NCBI GenBank assembly: GCA_039815825.1 | Contig: JBCBYO010000034.1 | Location: forward strand, 1 to 33,489 | Length of the DNA: 33,489 bases | From: JBCBDX01 sp039815825 | GTDB taxonomy: Bacteria > Pseudomonadota > Alphaproteobacteria > Rhizobiales > Rhizobiaceae | Direction: 5' to 3' | In this document: positions 5,603 through 14,370 of the stretch, piece after piece | Layout of the letters: each line of letters starts with the position of its first letter | Position numbering within the stretch: the first letter of the stretch is position 1 | Notes under the pieces: model-generated | What the model saw: the letters and a program-made list of their open reading frames with translations, nothing else | Databases searched by the model: none | Told to the model about the DNA's origin: nothing | Position numbers and translations under genes: made by a program

Positions 5603-7468
5603 ATGAATATTCACGATCCAAACACCACGAAGACCGATGGCGCGCCCGGGCAAACCGGCAAGACTTATCGGTTTGAAGATCACCAGTTTGATGTTGTTGT
5701 CGTTGGCGCCGGTGGTGCCGGTCTTCGCGCAACATTGGGCATGGCCGAACAAGGCCTACGCACTGCGTGCATAACCAAGGTTTTCCCGACACGTTCGCAC
5801 ACGGTTGCGGCGCAAGGCGGTATCGCCGCATCGCTCGCCAACATGACGCCCGACAGCTGGCAGTGGCACATGTACGACACCGTTAAGGGCTCTGATTGGC
5901 TCGGTGATGTGGACGCCATGCAATATCTGGCGATGGAAGCGCCCAAAGCTGTTTATGAGCTTGAGCACTATGGCGTGCCGTTCAGCCGGACCGAAGATGG
6001 CAAGATCTATCAGCGCCCGTTTGGCGGCCACATGCAGAATTTTGGTGATGGCCCGCCCGTTCAGCGCACTTGTGCGGCTGCGGACCGGACCGGCCACGCC
6101 ATTTTGCACACGCTCTACGGCCAAGCGCTACGCAACAATGCGCAATTCTTCATCGAATATTTCGCGCTTGATCTCATTATGGATGATGACGGCACGTGCA
6201 CCGGCGTTGTGGCATGGAACCTCGATGACGGTGTGATCCACCGCTTCTCCGCAAAGATGGTGGTGCTGGCAACCGGCGGCTATGGCCGCGCTTATTTCTC
6301 CGCAACATCAGCGCACACATGTACTGGCGATGGCGGGGGCATGATCGCCCGTGCTGGTTTGCCGCTGCAGGACATGGAATTTGTTCAGTTCCATCCGACC
6401 GGAATTTATGGTGCCGGCTGTCTGATCACAGAAGGCGCGCGTGGGGAAGGCGGTTACCTCGTCAACTCTGAAGGTGAGCGTTTCATGGAACGCTACGCGC
6501 CTTCAGCAAAAGACTTGGCGTCGCGCGATGTGGTTTCGCGCTGCATGACCATGGAAATTCGCGAAGGCCGCGGTGTTGGCAAGGACAAGGATCACATCTT
6601 CCTTCACTTGGATCACCTTGATCCGGCTGTGTTGGCAGAGCGGCTCCCGGGCATTTCAGAATCAGCGAAAATCTTTGCCGGTGTTGATGTGACCAAGGAG
6701 CCGATCCCGGTTCTGCCAACGGTTCACTACAATATGGGCGGCATTCCAACCAACTATTGGGGCGAAGTGCTGAACCCGACCAAAGACAATCCGGACGCGA
6801 TTGCGCCTGGCCTGATGGCTGTGGGTGAAGCCGGCTGTGCCTCGGTTCATGGTGCAAACCGTCTAGGCTCCAACTCGCTCATTGACTTGGTGGTGTTTGG
6901 ACGGGCGGCTGCGATCCGCGCCGGTCAAGTGATTGATCGCGACAGTGCGATCCCGGACATCAATGAGAAATCTTGCGACAAAATCATGGAGCGGTTCGAC
7001 CGGCTGCGCCATGCCAATGGCAACTCGCCGACGGCGGAGCTGCGTCTCAACATGCAGAAAATCATGCAGGAAGATGCTGCCGTGTTCCGTACGCAAGAGA
7101 CGCTTGAACAAGGTTGTCGCCGGATGGATTCGGCCTGGCAATCCATGGCTGACGTCAAGGTCTCTGACCGCTCAATGATTTGGAACTCCGATCTGGTAGA
7201 AACGCTGGAACTGGAAAACCTGATGGCGAACGCGATCACCACGGTCTATGGCGCCGAAGCGCGCAAAGAGAGCCGCGGTGCGCATGCACGGGAAGACTAT
7301 AAAGGCGGCAAGTTTGATGGTCGCGACGATGAAAATTGGCGCAAGCATACGCTTTCATGGGTCTCTGATGCCGGTGGTGTGACGATGGATTATCGCCCCG
7401 TGCATACCGAACTGCTCGAAGAGGGCATTGAGATGGCCAAAATCGCGCCGAAAGCGCGGGTATACTAA
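5603..7468 (+). CDS. sdhA: Succinate dehydrogenase flavoprotein subunit
   Basis: SdhA oxidises succinate to fumarate and carries covalent FAD. Its 621 residues show the dinucleotide fold VVVGAGGAGLRA (about 31-43), the flavinylation site RSHTVAAQGG with H66, the substrate-binding loop QFHPTGIYGAGCLITEGARG, the catalytic-Arg region, and NMGGIPTNYWGEV. A C-terminal PVHTELLEEG precedes the end at KARVY. The start ATG 5603 is 6 bp after sdhD. Only 12 bp separate the stop from sdhB, so all four genes are one unit. Flavinylation would need an SdhE-type factor, which is not in the window. Confidence 0.98.
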   Translation: MNIHDPNTTKTDGAPGQTGKTYRFEDHQFDVVVVGAGGAGLRATLGMAEQGLRTACITKVFPTRSHTVAAQGGIAASLANMTPDSWQWHMYDTVKGSDWLGDVDAMQYLAMEAPKAVYELEHYGVPFSRTEDGKIYQRPFGGHMQNFGDGPPVQRTCAAADRTGHAILHTLYGQALRNNAQFFIEYFALDLIMDDDGTCTGVVAWNLDDGVIHRFSAKMVVLATGGYGRAYFSATSAHTCTGDGGGMIARAGLPLQDMEFVQFHPTGIYGAGCLITEGARGEGGYLVNSEGERFMERYAPSAKDLASRDVVSRCMTMEIREGRGVGKDKDHIFLHLDHLDPAVLAERLPGISESAKIFAGVDVTKEPIPVLPTVHYNMGGIPTNYWGEVLNPTKDNPDAIAPGLMAVGEAGCASVHGANRLGSNSLIDLVVFGRAAAIRAGQVIDRDSAIPDINEKSCDKIMERFDRLRHANGNSPTAELRLNMQKIMQEDAAVFRTQETLEQGCRRMDSAWQSMADVKVSDRSMIWNSDLVETLELENLMANAITTVYGAEARKESRGAHAREDYKGGKFDGRDDENWRKHTLSWVSDAGGVTMDYRPVHTELLEEGIEMAKIAPKARVY

Positions 7469-7480
7469 GAGAGCAAATTC

Positions 7481-8257
7481 ATGGCTGAACTAACACTTCC
7501 AAAAGGCTCCCGCCCGCAAGAGGGCAAGGTATGGCCAAAGCCCTCCGGCTCGAATTTGCGGGAATATCGAATCTACCGCTGGAATCCCGATGAGGGCGGC
7601 AACCCGACCATCGACACTTACTTCGTCGACATGGATGATTGCGGGCCGATGGTTCTGGATGCGCTGTTATGGATCAAGAACAATATCGACCCGACACTGA
7701 CGCTGCGCCGTTCTTGCCGGGAAGGCATTTGCGGTTCTTGCGCGATGAACATCGACGGGACGAACACGCTCGCTTGCACGAAAGGTGCTGATGAGATCAG
7801 TGGTACCGTCAAAGTCTACCCGTTGCCGCACATGCCGGTTGTAAAAGACCTCGTGCCGGATCTCACCAATTTCTACGCCCAGCACCGCTCCATTGAGCCT
7901 TGGCTCAAAACAACAACGGCAGCGCCTGAAAAAGAGTGGAAACAATCCAAGGACGACCGTGAAAAGCTCGATGGGCTTTATGAGTGTATTTTGTGCGCTT
8001 GTTGCTCGACCTCGTGCCCGTCCTATTGGTGGAATGGTGACCGTTATCTTGGCCCGGCAGTGCTCTTGCAGGCTTATCGGTGGCTGATCGATTCGCGCGA
8101 TGAATCAACGGGGGAGCGTCTCGATAATCTGGAAGATCCGTTCCGGCTCTATCGCTGCCACACGATCATGAATTGTACGCAAGCCTGTCCGAAGGGTTTA
8201 AACCCTGCCAAAGCGATTGCGGAGATCAAAAAGATGATGGTGGAACGCCGGGTTTAA
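7481..8257 (+). CDS. sdhB: Succinate dehydrogenase iron-sulfur subunit
   Basis: SdhB passes electrons from FAD to quinone through three clusters. In its 258 residues the [2Fe-2S] ligands are C79, C84, C87 and C99 (SCREGICGSC ... LAC). The [4Fe-4S] and [3Fe-4S] ligands lie in CILCACCSTSCPSYWWN and in CHTIMNCTQACPKGLNP. The tryptophan in SYWWN is in the quinone-site region. The start follows AGAGAG, 12 bp after sdhA. The stop codon falls inside the loop of a terminator hairpin that ends the operon. Confidence 0.98.
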   Translation: MAELTLPKGSRPQEGKVWPKPSGSNLREYRIYRWNPDEGGNPTIDTYFVDMDDCGPMVLDALLWIKNNIDPTLTLRRSCREGICGSCAMNIDGTNTLACTKGADEISGTVKVYPLPHMPVVKDLVPDLTNFYAQHRSIEPWLKTTTAAPEKEWKQSKDDREKLDGLYECILCACCSTSCPSYWWNGDRYLGPAVLLQAYRWLIDSRDESTGERLDNLEDPFRLYRCHTIMNCTQACPKGLNPAKAIAEIKKMMVERRV

Positions 8258-8270
8258 CCGCGGCGTTTTT
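8244..8270 (+). terminator. sdhCDAB terminator overlapping the sdhB stop
   Basis: AACGCCG at 8244-8250 pairs with CGGCGTT at 8261-8267, followed by T to 8270. The 10-base loop is itself nearly self-complementary (GGTTTAACC) and contains the TAA of sdhB at 8255-8257. A ribosome finishing sdhB would cover the stem, so termination here may depend on translation. The convergent phosphatase gene ends at 8270, at the T run. Confidence 0.7.
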
Positions 8271-8998
8271 CATTCGCGGGCCAGGACGCGGTCAACGACC
8301 CAGTTGGCAATATGTGATGCTTGGAAATTGTCCATCATGTCTTGCATGTCATACACGTTGTGGAGCCATTCAGTGAAGCTGACACCGGTTTCGGCATGGG
8401 CTTTTGCATAGGTGGCGACAAACTCGTCCAGCATGCCGGTCTTGGCATGTTTCATGTGCAAATAGGTCCATGAAAGCTGTCTGACGGCTTCCGCGGGCAC
8501 ACGATTATCCCACAGCATATAAAGTGCCGATCCTAGTCCGGCACGGTCTGCACCTGATTTGCAATGCATCAGGAATGGTTTGTCGATATAGTCGAAGATG
8601 GCAAACAGCCGCTCCACTTCTGCAACGGTGGGCGGCTTTCGCGAATACAGTCTGGCATCAATCAGTTCGACCCCCAATTGATCGCATGTGTGTTTTTCCA
8701 AGCGATAGGACCCCCAAGTCGACTCACCGCGCAAATTCAAGACTGTTTTGATGCCGCTCTTTTGGACAAGCTTTTTTAGTTGCCCGGGGGAAGGTTGGTT
8801 GGAGCGCCAAACACCTGGGGCAATTTCGTGCAGATTGTGCCACCAAATTCGCAGGAAGCCATGGTCCAATATCATCATGTCCAGCCATGCCTGGAAGCGG
8901 TTTGAGCGGGTGCTCATGTCCGGTCCCCAGCGTTTCCGCCAGCGATCCTGAACATCACGTGCGTAATTTTGAATCTTTGCGAACAATGGATTTGGCAA
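8270..8998 (-). CDS. Dual-specificity/tyrosine phosphatase-like protein
   Basis: The 242-residue product has the CX5R active-site loop of cysteine phosphatases, HCKSGADRAG, near residue 145. Upstream lie GIKTVLNLRGE, typical of the second strand of bacterial dual-specificity-like phosphatases, and APGVWRSNQPSP, a common opening of that domain. About 60 residues of charged sequence precede the domain, and a helical tail follows. There is no signal peptide or membrane helix, so it is probably cytoplasmic. The substrate could be phosphoprotein, phosphoinositide or a small molecule; the sequence does not say. It is convergent with sdhB and divergent from msrA. Confidence 0.8.
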   Translation of the reverse strand: MPNPLFAKIQNYARDVQDRWRKRWGPDMSTRSNRFQAWLDMMILDHGFLRIWWHNLHEIAPGVWRSNQPSPGQLKKLVQKSGIKTVLNLRGESTWGSYRLEKHTCDQLGVELIDARLYSRKPPTVAEVERLFAIFDYIDKPFLMHCKSGADRAGLGSALYMLWDNRVPAEAVRQLSWTYLHMKHAKTGMLDEFVATYAKAHAETGVSFTEWLHNVYDMQDMMDNFQASHIANWVVDRVLARE

Positions 8999-9039
8999 CT
9001 CGTTGCGTTGGCTTGGCGTGTCTATGATGCGTTTGTGGT

Positions 9040-9069
9040 AAACACAACTCCCTCGTACGTTGTGTGTTT
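9040..9069. repeat. Inverted repeat in the phosphatase/msrA divergent promoter region
   Basis: AAACACAAC at 9040-9048 faces GTTGTGTGTTT at 9059-9069; CACAAC/GTTGTG pair perfectly, and two extra bases are bulged before the AAA/TTT pairs. It sits mid-way in the 172-bp gap between two divergent genes, where an operator would be expected. No regulator gene is adjacent. Confidence 0.35.
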
Positions 9070-9170
9070 GGCGCCGGTAAGACCACCCTCACCAAAACGT
9101 GTATCTCTTTGAATGGACGACGACGGGATAATAGCCCTATGTCAGCTGAGCCCCTAAACGGAGATTGCCG

Positions 9171-9815
9171 ATGTTTCGCGCCCTTTCACTCGCACCAATC
9201 CTTTCATTAACTGCAGCAATTGGTGCAGCGCATGCAGAAACAAAGTCGCTTATTGTCGCTGGCGGATGTTTTTGGTGTGTTGAAAAAGACTTTGAGCATG
9301 TCGACGGCGTGATTGAGGCGACATCTGGTTATGCAGGCGGTCAGATGGAAAACCCCACATATCGTGATCACGGGCGCCATCGTGAGGTGGTCAAAATCGA
9401 TTATGACTCCAATGTCACGGACTATAAGACGCTGGTGGATATTTTTCTGCGCACCATCGATGTGACCGATCCGGGTGGGCAATTTTGTGACCGAGGTCGG
9501 TCCTATGAAACGGCCGTTCACGCGTTTACACCTGAAGAAATGGCACTGGCCCAGGAAGCTGTCGCCGAAGGTGAAGCCATTTTGGGGCAAACAATAGTTA
9601 CGCCTATTGAAGGCGAGGTAGTGTTCTGGATCGCAGAAGACTACCATCAAAACTATTATAAAAGTGAGGAACTGCGGCTGACGCGTTTTGGTGCCCTCAC
9701 ACGTGCTGAGGCCTATCTACGCTATCGCCAAGCTTGTGGCCGCGATGCTCGGGTCAAGCAGTTATGGGGCGATGAAGCCTACACTGGCGTAAGCCATGCG
9801 CAAAAAGGGTCTTAG
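9171..9815 (+). CDS. msrA: Exported peptide-methionine (S)-S-oxide reductase
   Basis: MsrA reduces methionine-S-sulfoxide in damaged proteins. The 214-residue protein begins with a signal peptide (hydrophobic residues 4-19, likely cut after AHA at about 22), so it probably works in the periplasm. The catalytic motif GGCFWCVE has C33 and C36; a further Cys near the C-terminus (YRQACGRD) could resolve the disulfide. YAGGQ and the AEDYHQNYY block are typical of MsrA. ATG 9171 is chosen with GGAG at 9160-9163; the in-frame TTG at 9165 is too close to that site. It stands alone, with a likely terminator at 9859. No MsrB or membrane electron donor lies nearby. Confidence 0.93.
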   Translation: MFRALSLAPILSLTAAIGAAHAETKSLIVAGGCFWCVEKDFEHVDGVIEATSGYAGGQMENPTYRDHGRHREVVKIDYDSNVTDYKTLVDIFLRTIDVTDPGGQFCDRGRSYETAVHAFTPEEMALAQEAVAEGEAILGQTIVTPIEGEVVFWIAEDYHQNYYKSEELRLTRFGALTRAEAYLRYRQACGRDARVKQLWGDEAYTGVSHAQKGS

Positions 9816-9858
9816 CGCCGCCATCACGACATATTTTCGGCTTAATCAGATTTGTGAC

Positions 9859-9876
9859 ACCACTTTCAGTGGTTTT
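9859..9876 (+). terminator. Probable msrA terminator
   Basis: ACCACT at 9859-9864 pairs with AGTGGT at 9868-9873 around TTC, followed by TTT. The stem is only 6 bp, but its shape and place, 44 bp after the msrA stop and before the acyltransferase gene, fit a weak intrinsic terminator. Confidence 0.5.
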
Positions 9877-9939
9877 AAATATATGTCATATTCCCGAGAT
9901 AACGATCGGCGATGGAACGGTTAAGGGCTAACCGGGGTT

Positions 9940-10848
9940 ATGGCTATGGAAATCCAAAGCGCTTCTTCTACTTTTTCGCATGTGCTTTCGGGCGACAAAA
10001 CGGTCGTGTCGGAGTTTTCCGACCTTCACATTGTTGATCAATTGATCGCAGAACGTGGCCGTACGCTGGTCAAGCACCCGTCGTGGCCCATGCTCAAGCC
10101 TATTTTGTATAAGTTTTTGCAGTACCGGCAGGCTGTGAAGATGGCCGATGACGTACAGGGTGCGTCTGGTACGGAGTGCTTTGAGTATGTCAGCCAGCTT
10201 TTGAAGCTTGATGTGCGCGTTCACCAAGCCGAGCGTTTGCCCGCCAAAGGCGGATTTGTTCTCATTTCAAACCATCCGACCGGTATTGCCGACGGTATTG
10301 CCGTTTTTGACATGATGAAGCGTGTCCGCAACGACCTTGTGTTTTTTGCGAACCGCGACGCGATACGCGTGAACAAGAATTTGGCTGAGATCATCATCCC
10401 TGTAGAGTGGCGAGCGTCCGAAAAATCGCACGCTAAGAGCCGGGAGACGCTGGTGCGCACAAACCGGGCGTTTAAGGATGAACGGGCCATCGCCTTGTTC
10501 CCATCGGGTCGGATTGCCTATTGGAATGGTACCGGATTGAAGGAACGCCCTTGGCAGGCGACAGGCATACAGCTGGCGAAACGTTACAATGTGCCGATCA
10601 TTCCCATGAACATGCAGGCCCGTAATTCGTGGCTGTTCTATCTGCTTGCGCATCGCAATCCGGAACTGCGTGACATGACTGTGTTCCATGAGCTTCTCAA
10701 CAAGAAGGGTAAAACCTTTGAGATGACGATTGGCCAGCCTATCGAACCCGATGCCTTTGAGGGTGATGTGCAGGATTTGACCGTCAAGCTGCAAGATTAT
10801 TGCGAACATGTTTTGAAAAACGATCCGGACGCCGTTTTTCGGGCTTAG
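9940..10848 (+). CDS. PlsC-like lysophospholipid acyltransferase family protein
   Basis: The 302-residue product has the acyltransferase domain from about residue 100. NHPTGIADG is the catalytic block, with five residues rather than four between His and Asp, a form I associate with the hemolysin/ornithine-lipid acyltransferase branch (COG3176-like) rather than classic PlsC. FPSGRIAYWNGTGLKERPWQ is the substrate block, followed by VPIIPMNM. It probably transfers a fatty acyl group to a lysolipid at the cytoplasmic face of the membrane; the acceptor is unknown. ATG 9940 and ATG 9946 are both possible; GGGG at 9934-9937 fits 9946 better. It may be transcribed alone: 52 bp follow before the next gene. 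Confidence 0.82.
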   Translation: MAMEIQSASSTFSHVLSGDKTVVSEFSDLHIVDQLIAERGRTLVKHPSWPMLKPILYKFLQYRQAVKMADDVQGASGTECFEYVSQLLKLDVRVHQAERLPAKGGFVLISNHPTGIADGIAVFDMMKRVRNDLVFFANRDAIRVNKNLAEIIIPVEWRASEKSHAKSRETLVRTNRAFKDERAIALFPSGRIAYWNGTGLKERPWQATGIQLAKRYNVPIIPMNMQARNSWLFYLLAHRNPELRDMTVFHELLNKKGKTFEMTIGQPIEPDAFEGDVQDLTVKLQDYCEHVLKNDPDAVFRA

Positions 10849-10900
10849 GACTTTTTAACGCCTAGTTTTATAACTGCATTGCTGCCGAGTGGAGGAAGCG

Positions 10901-11440
10901 ATGCACATCCTGTTGGCGGTTATCTGTGCTATTGGAGTCGCGGCGTTTTGGTTTTACCGGATCCGGGATGCAGGGCGTGCTTCAGGCGGTGTAATTGGCA
11001 AAGCCCAACAAATGCACGGAAACCTAAAGCGCAGAAATTTTCGAAATCAAGCTGCGCAAAGCCCTATTGATGCAATTGATGATCCTGTGGTCGGTGGTGC
11101 CACCGCAATTATCGCCATTGCGAAAGAATGCGAAAGTTGGAGTGACGAAACGCAGGAAAAACTCCTTGAGGCGCTATTAGAGGTCGGCGAAAAAGGCTTG
11201 GTCGAGGAAGCTATAATCTACGGTGATTGGGCAACTGAGCAGTTTACGAGCCAAACTGACGTGCTGCGCCGACTAGCGCCTTTGGTTGCTTCCATGCTGG
11301 ACCAGCGACAGTGTGAAAAACTGATGGATATTGTAGAGCGCGTGGTGCCGACATCATCTGACAACAAGAGCGCGCGTCAGAGCGCGCTCACAGTGTTGCG
11401 TCAAAAGCTTGGTTTGTTGGTCGATTACGCGATTGACTGA
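10901..11440 (+). CDS. Membrane-anchored TerB-like hypothetical protein
   Basis: The 179-residue protein starts with one membrane helix (residues 2-20, ILLAVICAIGVAAFWFY), then a basic linker (about 22-55). The soluble helical domain is reminiscent of TerB-type proteins (VVGGATAIIAIAKECESWSD, then helices with conserved acidic positions). ATG 10901 has GGAGGA at 10891-10896; an in-frame GTG at 10889 overlaps that site and is rejected. Its 3' end overlaps the convergent aldolase gene by 16 bp. The function is unknown, and the TerB likeness is a pattern judgement that a profile search would settle. Confidence 0.72.
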   Translation: MHILLAVICAIGVAAFWFYRIRDAGRASGGVIGKAQQMHGNLKRRNFRNQAAQSPIDAIDDPVVGGATAIIAIAKECESWSDETQEKLLEALLEVGEKGLVEEAIIYGDWATEQFTSQTDVLRRLAPLVASMLDQRQCEKLMDIVERVVPTSSDNKSARQSALTVLRQKLGLLVDYAID

Positions 11441-12078
11441 CCAGTCTTCTCCCAGTCGGCTAAAAAGGCAGCCAAGCCCTTGTCGGTCAGTGGATGTTTG
11501 ACAAGTGCTTTGAGCGTTGCCGGTGGCACGGTCGAAACATCGGCGCCAATCAGTGCAGCTTCCTTGACGTGGTTTACCGTCCGGATCGACGCAGCCAGAA
11601 TTTGGGTTTCAAATCCATAATTGTCATAGATCGTCCGGATGTCCTCGATCAGCTCCATGCCGTCGATGGCCATGTCATCAAGACGACCGATAAACGGTGA
11701 AATGAATGTGGCGCCTGCCTTGGCTGCGAGCAGCGCTTGGTTGGCGGAGAAGCACAGTGTCACGTTAGTTTGCACGCCTTCTGCGGTCAGCGCCTTACAG
11801 GCTTTGAGACCTTCCATGGTGAGTGGCAGCTTGATGCAGACATTGTCCGCGATCTTTTTGAGAATGTCGGCCTCTTTCATCATGCCGTCAAATTCTGTCG
11901 CAGTGACTTCGGCTGAAACCGGACCATCGACGAGGTCACAAATTTCCTTTGTCACCTCCATAATGTCTCGGCCCGATTTCATGATGAGTGATGGATTTGT
12001 CGTTACGCCGTCCAATAGGCCGGTGTCATTGAGCTCTGTGATTTCCGCAATATCTGCTGTGTCGACGAAGAATTTCAT
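11425..12078 (-). CDS. Transaldolase-family / fructose-6-phosphate aldolase-like protein
   Basis: At 217 residues this is a short transaldolase of the TalC/FSA type, not the 320-residue TalB form. It begins MKFFVDTADIAEI, keeps TTNPSLI near residue 28, the Schiff-base lysine in CIKLPLTMEG near residue 85, and QILAASIRTVNHVKEA near 165. It would exchange dihydroxyacetone units in the pentose phosphate route or cleave fructose 6-phosphate; the sequence does not separate these. ATG 12078 matches the family start; the frame is open to 12117 but the extra residues are unlike the family. It is divergent from priA, with 84 bp between, and overlaps the 3' end of the TerB-like gene. Confidence 0.92.
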   Translation of the reverse strand: MKFFVDTADIAEITELNDTGLLDGVTTNPSLIMKSGRDIMEVTKEICDLVDGPVSAEVTATEFDGMMKEADILKKIADNVCIKLPLTMEGLKACKALTAEGVQTNVTLCFSANQALLAAKAGATFISPFIGRLDDMAIDGMELIEDIRTIYDNYGFETQILAASIRTVNHVKEAALIGADVSTVPPATLKALVKHPLTDKGLAAFLADWEKTGQSIA

Positions 12079-12162
12079 TGTTTTCGATCCCGATTTGCGC
12101 TTGGTGCGCATCATCATTTTTGGTTTCGTTTAGCCCAATCAATCGGCAAGGTCACCAGTCTG

Positions 12163-14370
12163 ATGGCTTCCGATTCGCTTTTTACCGATTCATTTGAAAC
12201 CGTGCCTGTTTTGGTCCCGGTCCCTTCGCCCGTGCCCTATACTTATGCGGTCCCGTCTGGCGTGGAGGTTTTGCCTGGTTCGGTTGTGCAGGTGCCGCTG
12301 GGCACGCGGCAGGTTCCGGGTATCGTTTGGGACAAACGCGAAGACACATCGGCTTCGGTTGATGCCAAGAAACTGCGCGAAATAAGCCAGGTGTTTGATT
12401 GTCCTTTGATCACCGAGGATATGCGCCGCTTCATTGATTGGGTTGCTCGATATACGCTCAGTGCGCCGGGCATGGTCGCGCGGATGGTGCTGCGGGTGCC
12501 GACGGCCTTTGAACCGGAAGCGCCTGTTCCTGGCATTCGTTATTTGGGCGGTTCGCCAGAAAGGCTGACCCCGGCGCGGCGAACCCTTCTTGAGCTATTG
12601 CAAGAAGCACCTGGCATGGTTTGGACGCGATCAGGTCTTTCCCACGCTGCTGGCGTCTCGCAGTCCGTTGTTGATGGTTTGATCAAGGCAGACTTCTTTG
12701 AGCAGACCGAAATTGCACCACCACCAGTCGTTGCCGCCCCTCTAATTGACTATGATGAACCCAAGCTGAGTAATGATCAGTTGGAAACGGCGCGGTCACT
12801 GGCGCAGTCCGTTTCAGATGGTGCCTTTTCAGTGACACTTTTGGAAGGCGTTACCGGATCGGGTAAGACCGAGGTCTATTTTGAGGCAATTGCCAGCGCG
12901 CTTGAAAAGGGCGGGCAGGTACTGGTTATGCTCCCCGAAATCGCGCTAACGCAGGCCTTTTTGGAACGTTTTCACGCGCGCTTTGGAACAGAACCTGCTT
13001 CTTGGCATTCGGACTTGCCACCCAAGCAACGAGAGCGCGTCTGGCGTCAAGTTGCAGAGGGCCGTGTTCGGGTTGTTGCAGGCGCGCGCTCGGCCCTGTT
13101 CTTACCGTTTCAAAATCTGCAATTGATCATCGTCGACGAGGAGCACGACGCGGCCTACAAGCAGGAGGATCGCGTCTATTATAATGCACGGGATATGGCG
13201 GTGGTGCGTGCTCATATGGGCGAATTTCCGGCTGTCTTGGTGTCGGCGACGCCATCTGTCGAAACGCGTCACAACGCATTGATCGGCCGCTATCAATATT
13301 TACGGCTTGAGAAACGTTTCGCAGATGCCGCGTTGCCGGACGTCAAAACCATCGACATGCGCAAATCCCCACCGGCGCGCGGTGGTTTTCTATCGCCGGC
13401 TCTTTTAGAGGCAGTTGGTGAAACGCTCGACCGAAAGGAGCAGGCGCTACTGTTCCTCAACCGTCGCGGCTATGCGCCGCTCACGCTTTGTCGCGCCTGT
13501 GGCCACCGCTTTGCATGCAGCAATTGTTCGGCATGGCTGGTGGAACACCGCTTCCGCCGCCAATTGCAGTGCCATCATTGTGGGCATCATGAACCGGTTC
13601 CTGAGGCATGCCCCGAATGTGGGACTTTTGATCATCTGGTGGCTTGCGGTCCCGGCATTGAGCGGATTGCTGAAGAAACCCTGGCGCATTTTCCAGACGC
13701 GCGGGTGATTGTGTTGGCATCGGATATGGTGGGCGGCGTCAAGCGTTTACGCTTGGAAATGGAGGCAATCGCCAAAGGTGAGGCTGACATCGTGATTGGC
13801 ACGCAGTTGGTCGCCAAGGGACACAATTTTCCATTGATGACCTGTGTCGGCGTGGTGGACGCGGATTTGGGTTTGGCAAATGGCGATCCGCGTGCAGCAG
13901 AGCGGACCTTTCAATTGCTTAGCCAAGTGACAGGACGGGCCGGTCGAACAGGTCGAAAATCTGTCGGTCTGATCCAGACGTTTCAGCCCGATCATCCTGT
14001 AATGCAGGCTTGTGTTTCCGGCGATGCGGAAGCTTTTTACGCTGCGCAATTGGAAGAGCGAAAAATGGGCCGCATGCCGCCTTTTGGTCGGCTGGCATCG
14101 ATCATCATTTCAGCCAATGAGCGCAGCGATGCAGAGGCGCACGGCAAGGCGTTGCGCCGTGCAGCGCCCGCCGCCCCGGACATCAAAGTGCTTGGGCCGG
14201 CAGAAGCGCCATTGGCTTTGCTGCGAGGCCGGCATCGTTTTCGCATTTTGGTTCATGGTGGTGATCGTGCAAATCTGCAGGCCTATATTTCATCCATGAT
14301 CGCCGCTGCTCCCAATCCGCGCGGCAGTGTTCGCGTTGCATTGGATATCGATCCGCAGAGTTTCCTGTGA
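12163..14370 (+). CDS. priA: Primosomal protein N', replication restart helicase
   Basis: PriA recognises stalled forks and reloads the replicative helicase. The 735-residue protein shows an N-terminal DNA-binding domain, Walker A GVTGSGKTEVYFE (about 229-236), the helicase motif DEEHDAAYKQED near 325, and four zinc Cys pairs starting near C443 (CRACGHRFACSNCS, CHHCGHH, CPECG). GTQLVAKGHNFP and QVTGRAGRTGR are helicase motifs V and VI. The start is ATG 12163, with no strong ribosome site seen. The stop TGA shares a base with the ATG of the next gene, so the pair is translationally coupled. Confidence 0.97.
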   Translation: MASDSLFTDSFETVPVLVPVPSPVPYTYAVPSGVEVLPGSVVQVPLGTRQVPGIVWDKREDTSASVDAKKLREISQVFDCPLITEDMRRFIDWVARYTLSAPGMVARMVLRVPTAFEPEAPVPGIRYLGGSPERLTPARRTLLELLQEAPGMVWTRSGLSHAAGVSQSVVDGLIKADFFEQTEIAPPPVVAAPLIDYDEPKLSNDQLETARSLAQSVSDGAFSVTLLEGVTGSGKTEVYFEAIASALEKGGQVLVMLPEIALTQAFLERFHARFGTEPASWHSDLPPKQRERVWRQVAEGRVRVVAGARSALFLPFQNLQLIIVDEEHDAAYKQEDRVYYNARDMAVVRAHMGEFPAVLVSATPSVETRHNALIGRYQYLRLEKRFADAALPDVKTIDMRKSPPARGGFLSPALLEAVGETLDRKEQALLFLNRRGYAPLTLCRACGHRFACSNCSAWLVEHRFRRQLQCHHCGHHEPVPEACPECGTFDHLVACGPGIERIAEETLAHFPDARVIVLASDMVGGVKRLRLEMEAIAKGEADIVIGTQLVAKGHNFPLMTCVGVVDADLGLANGDPRAAERTFQLLSQVTGRAGRTGRKSVGLIQTFQPDHPVMQACVSGDAEAFYAAQLEERKMGRMPPFGRLASIIISANERSDAEAHGKALRRAAPAAPDIKVLGPAEAPLALLRGRHRFRILVHGGDRANLQAYISSMIAAAPNPRGSVRVALDIDPQSFL

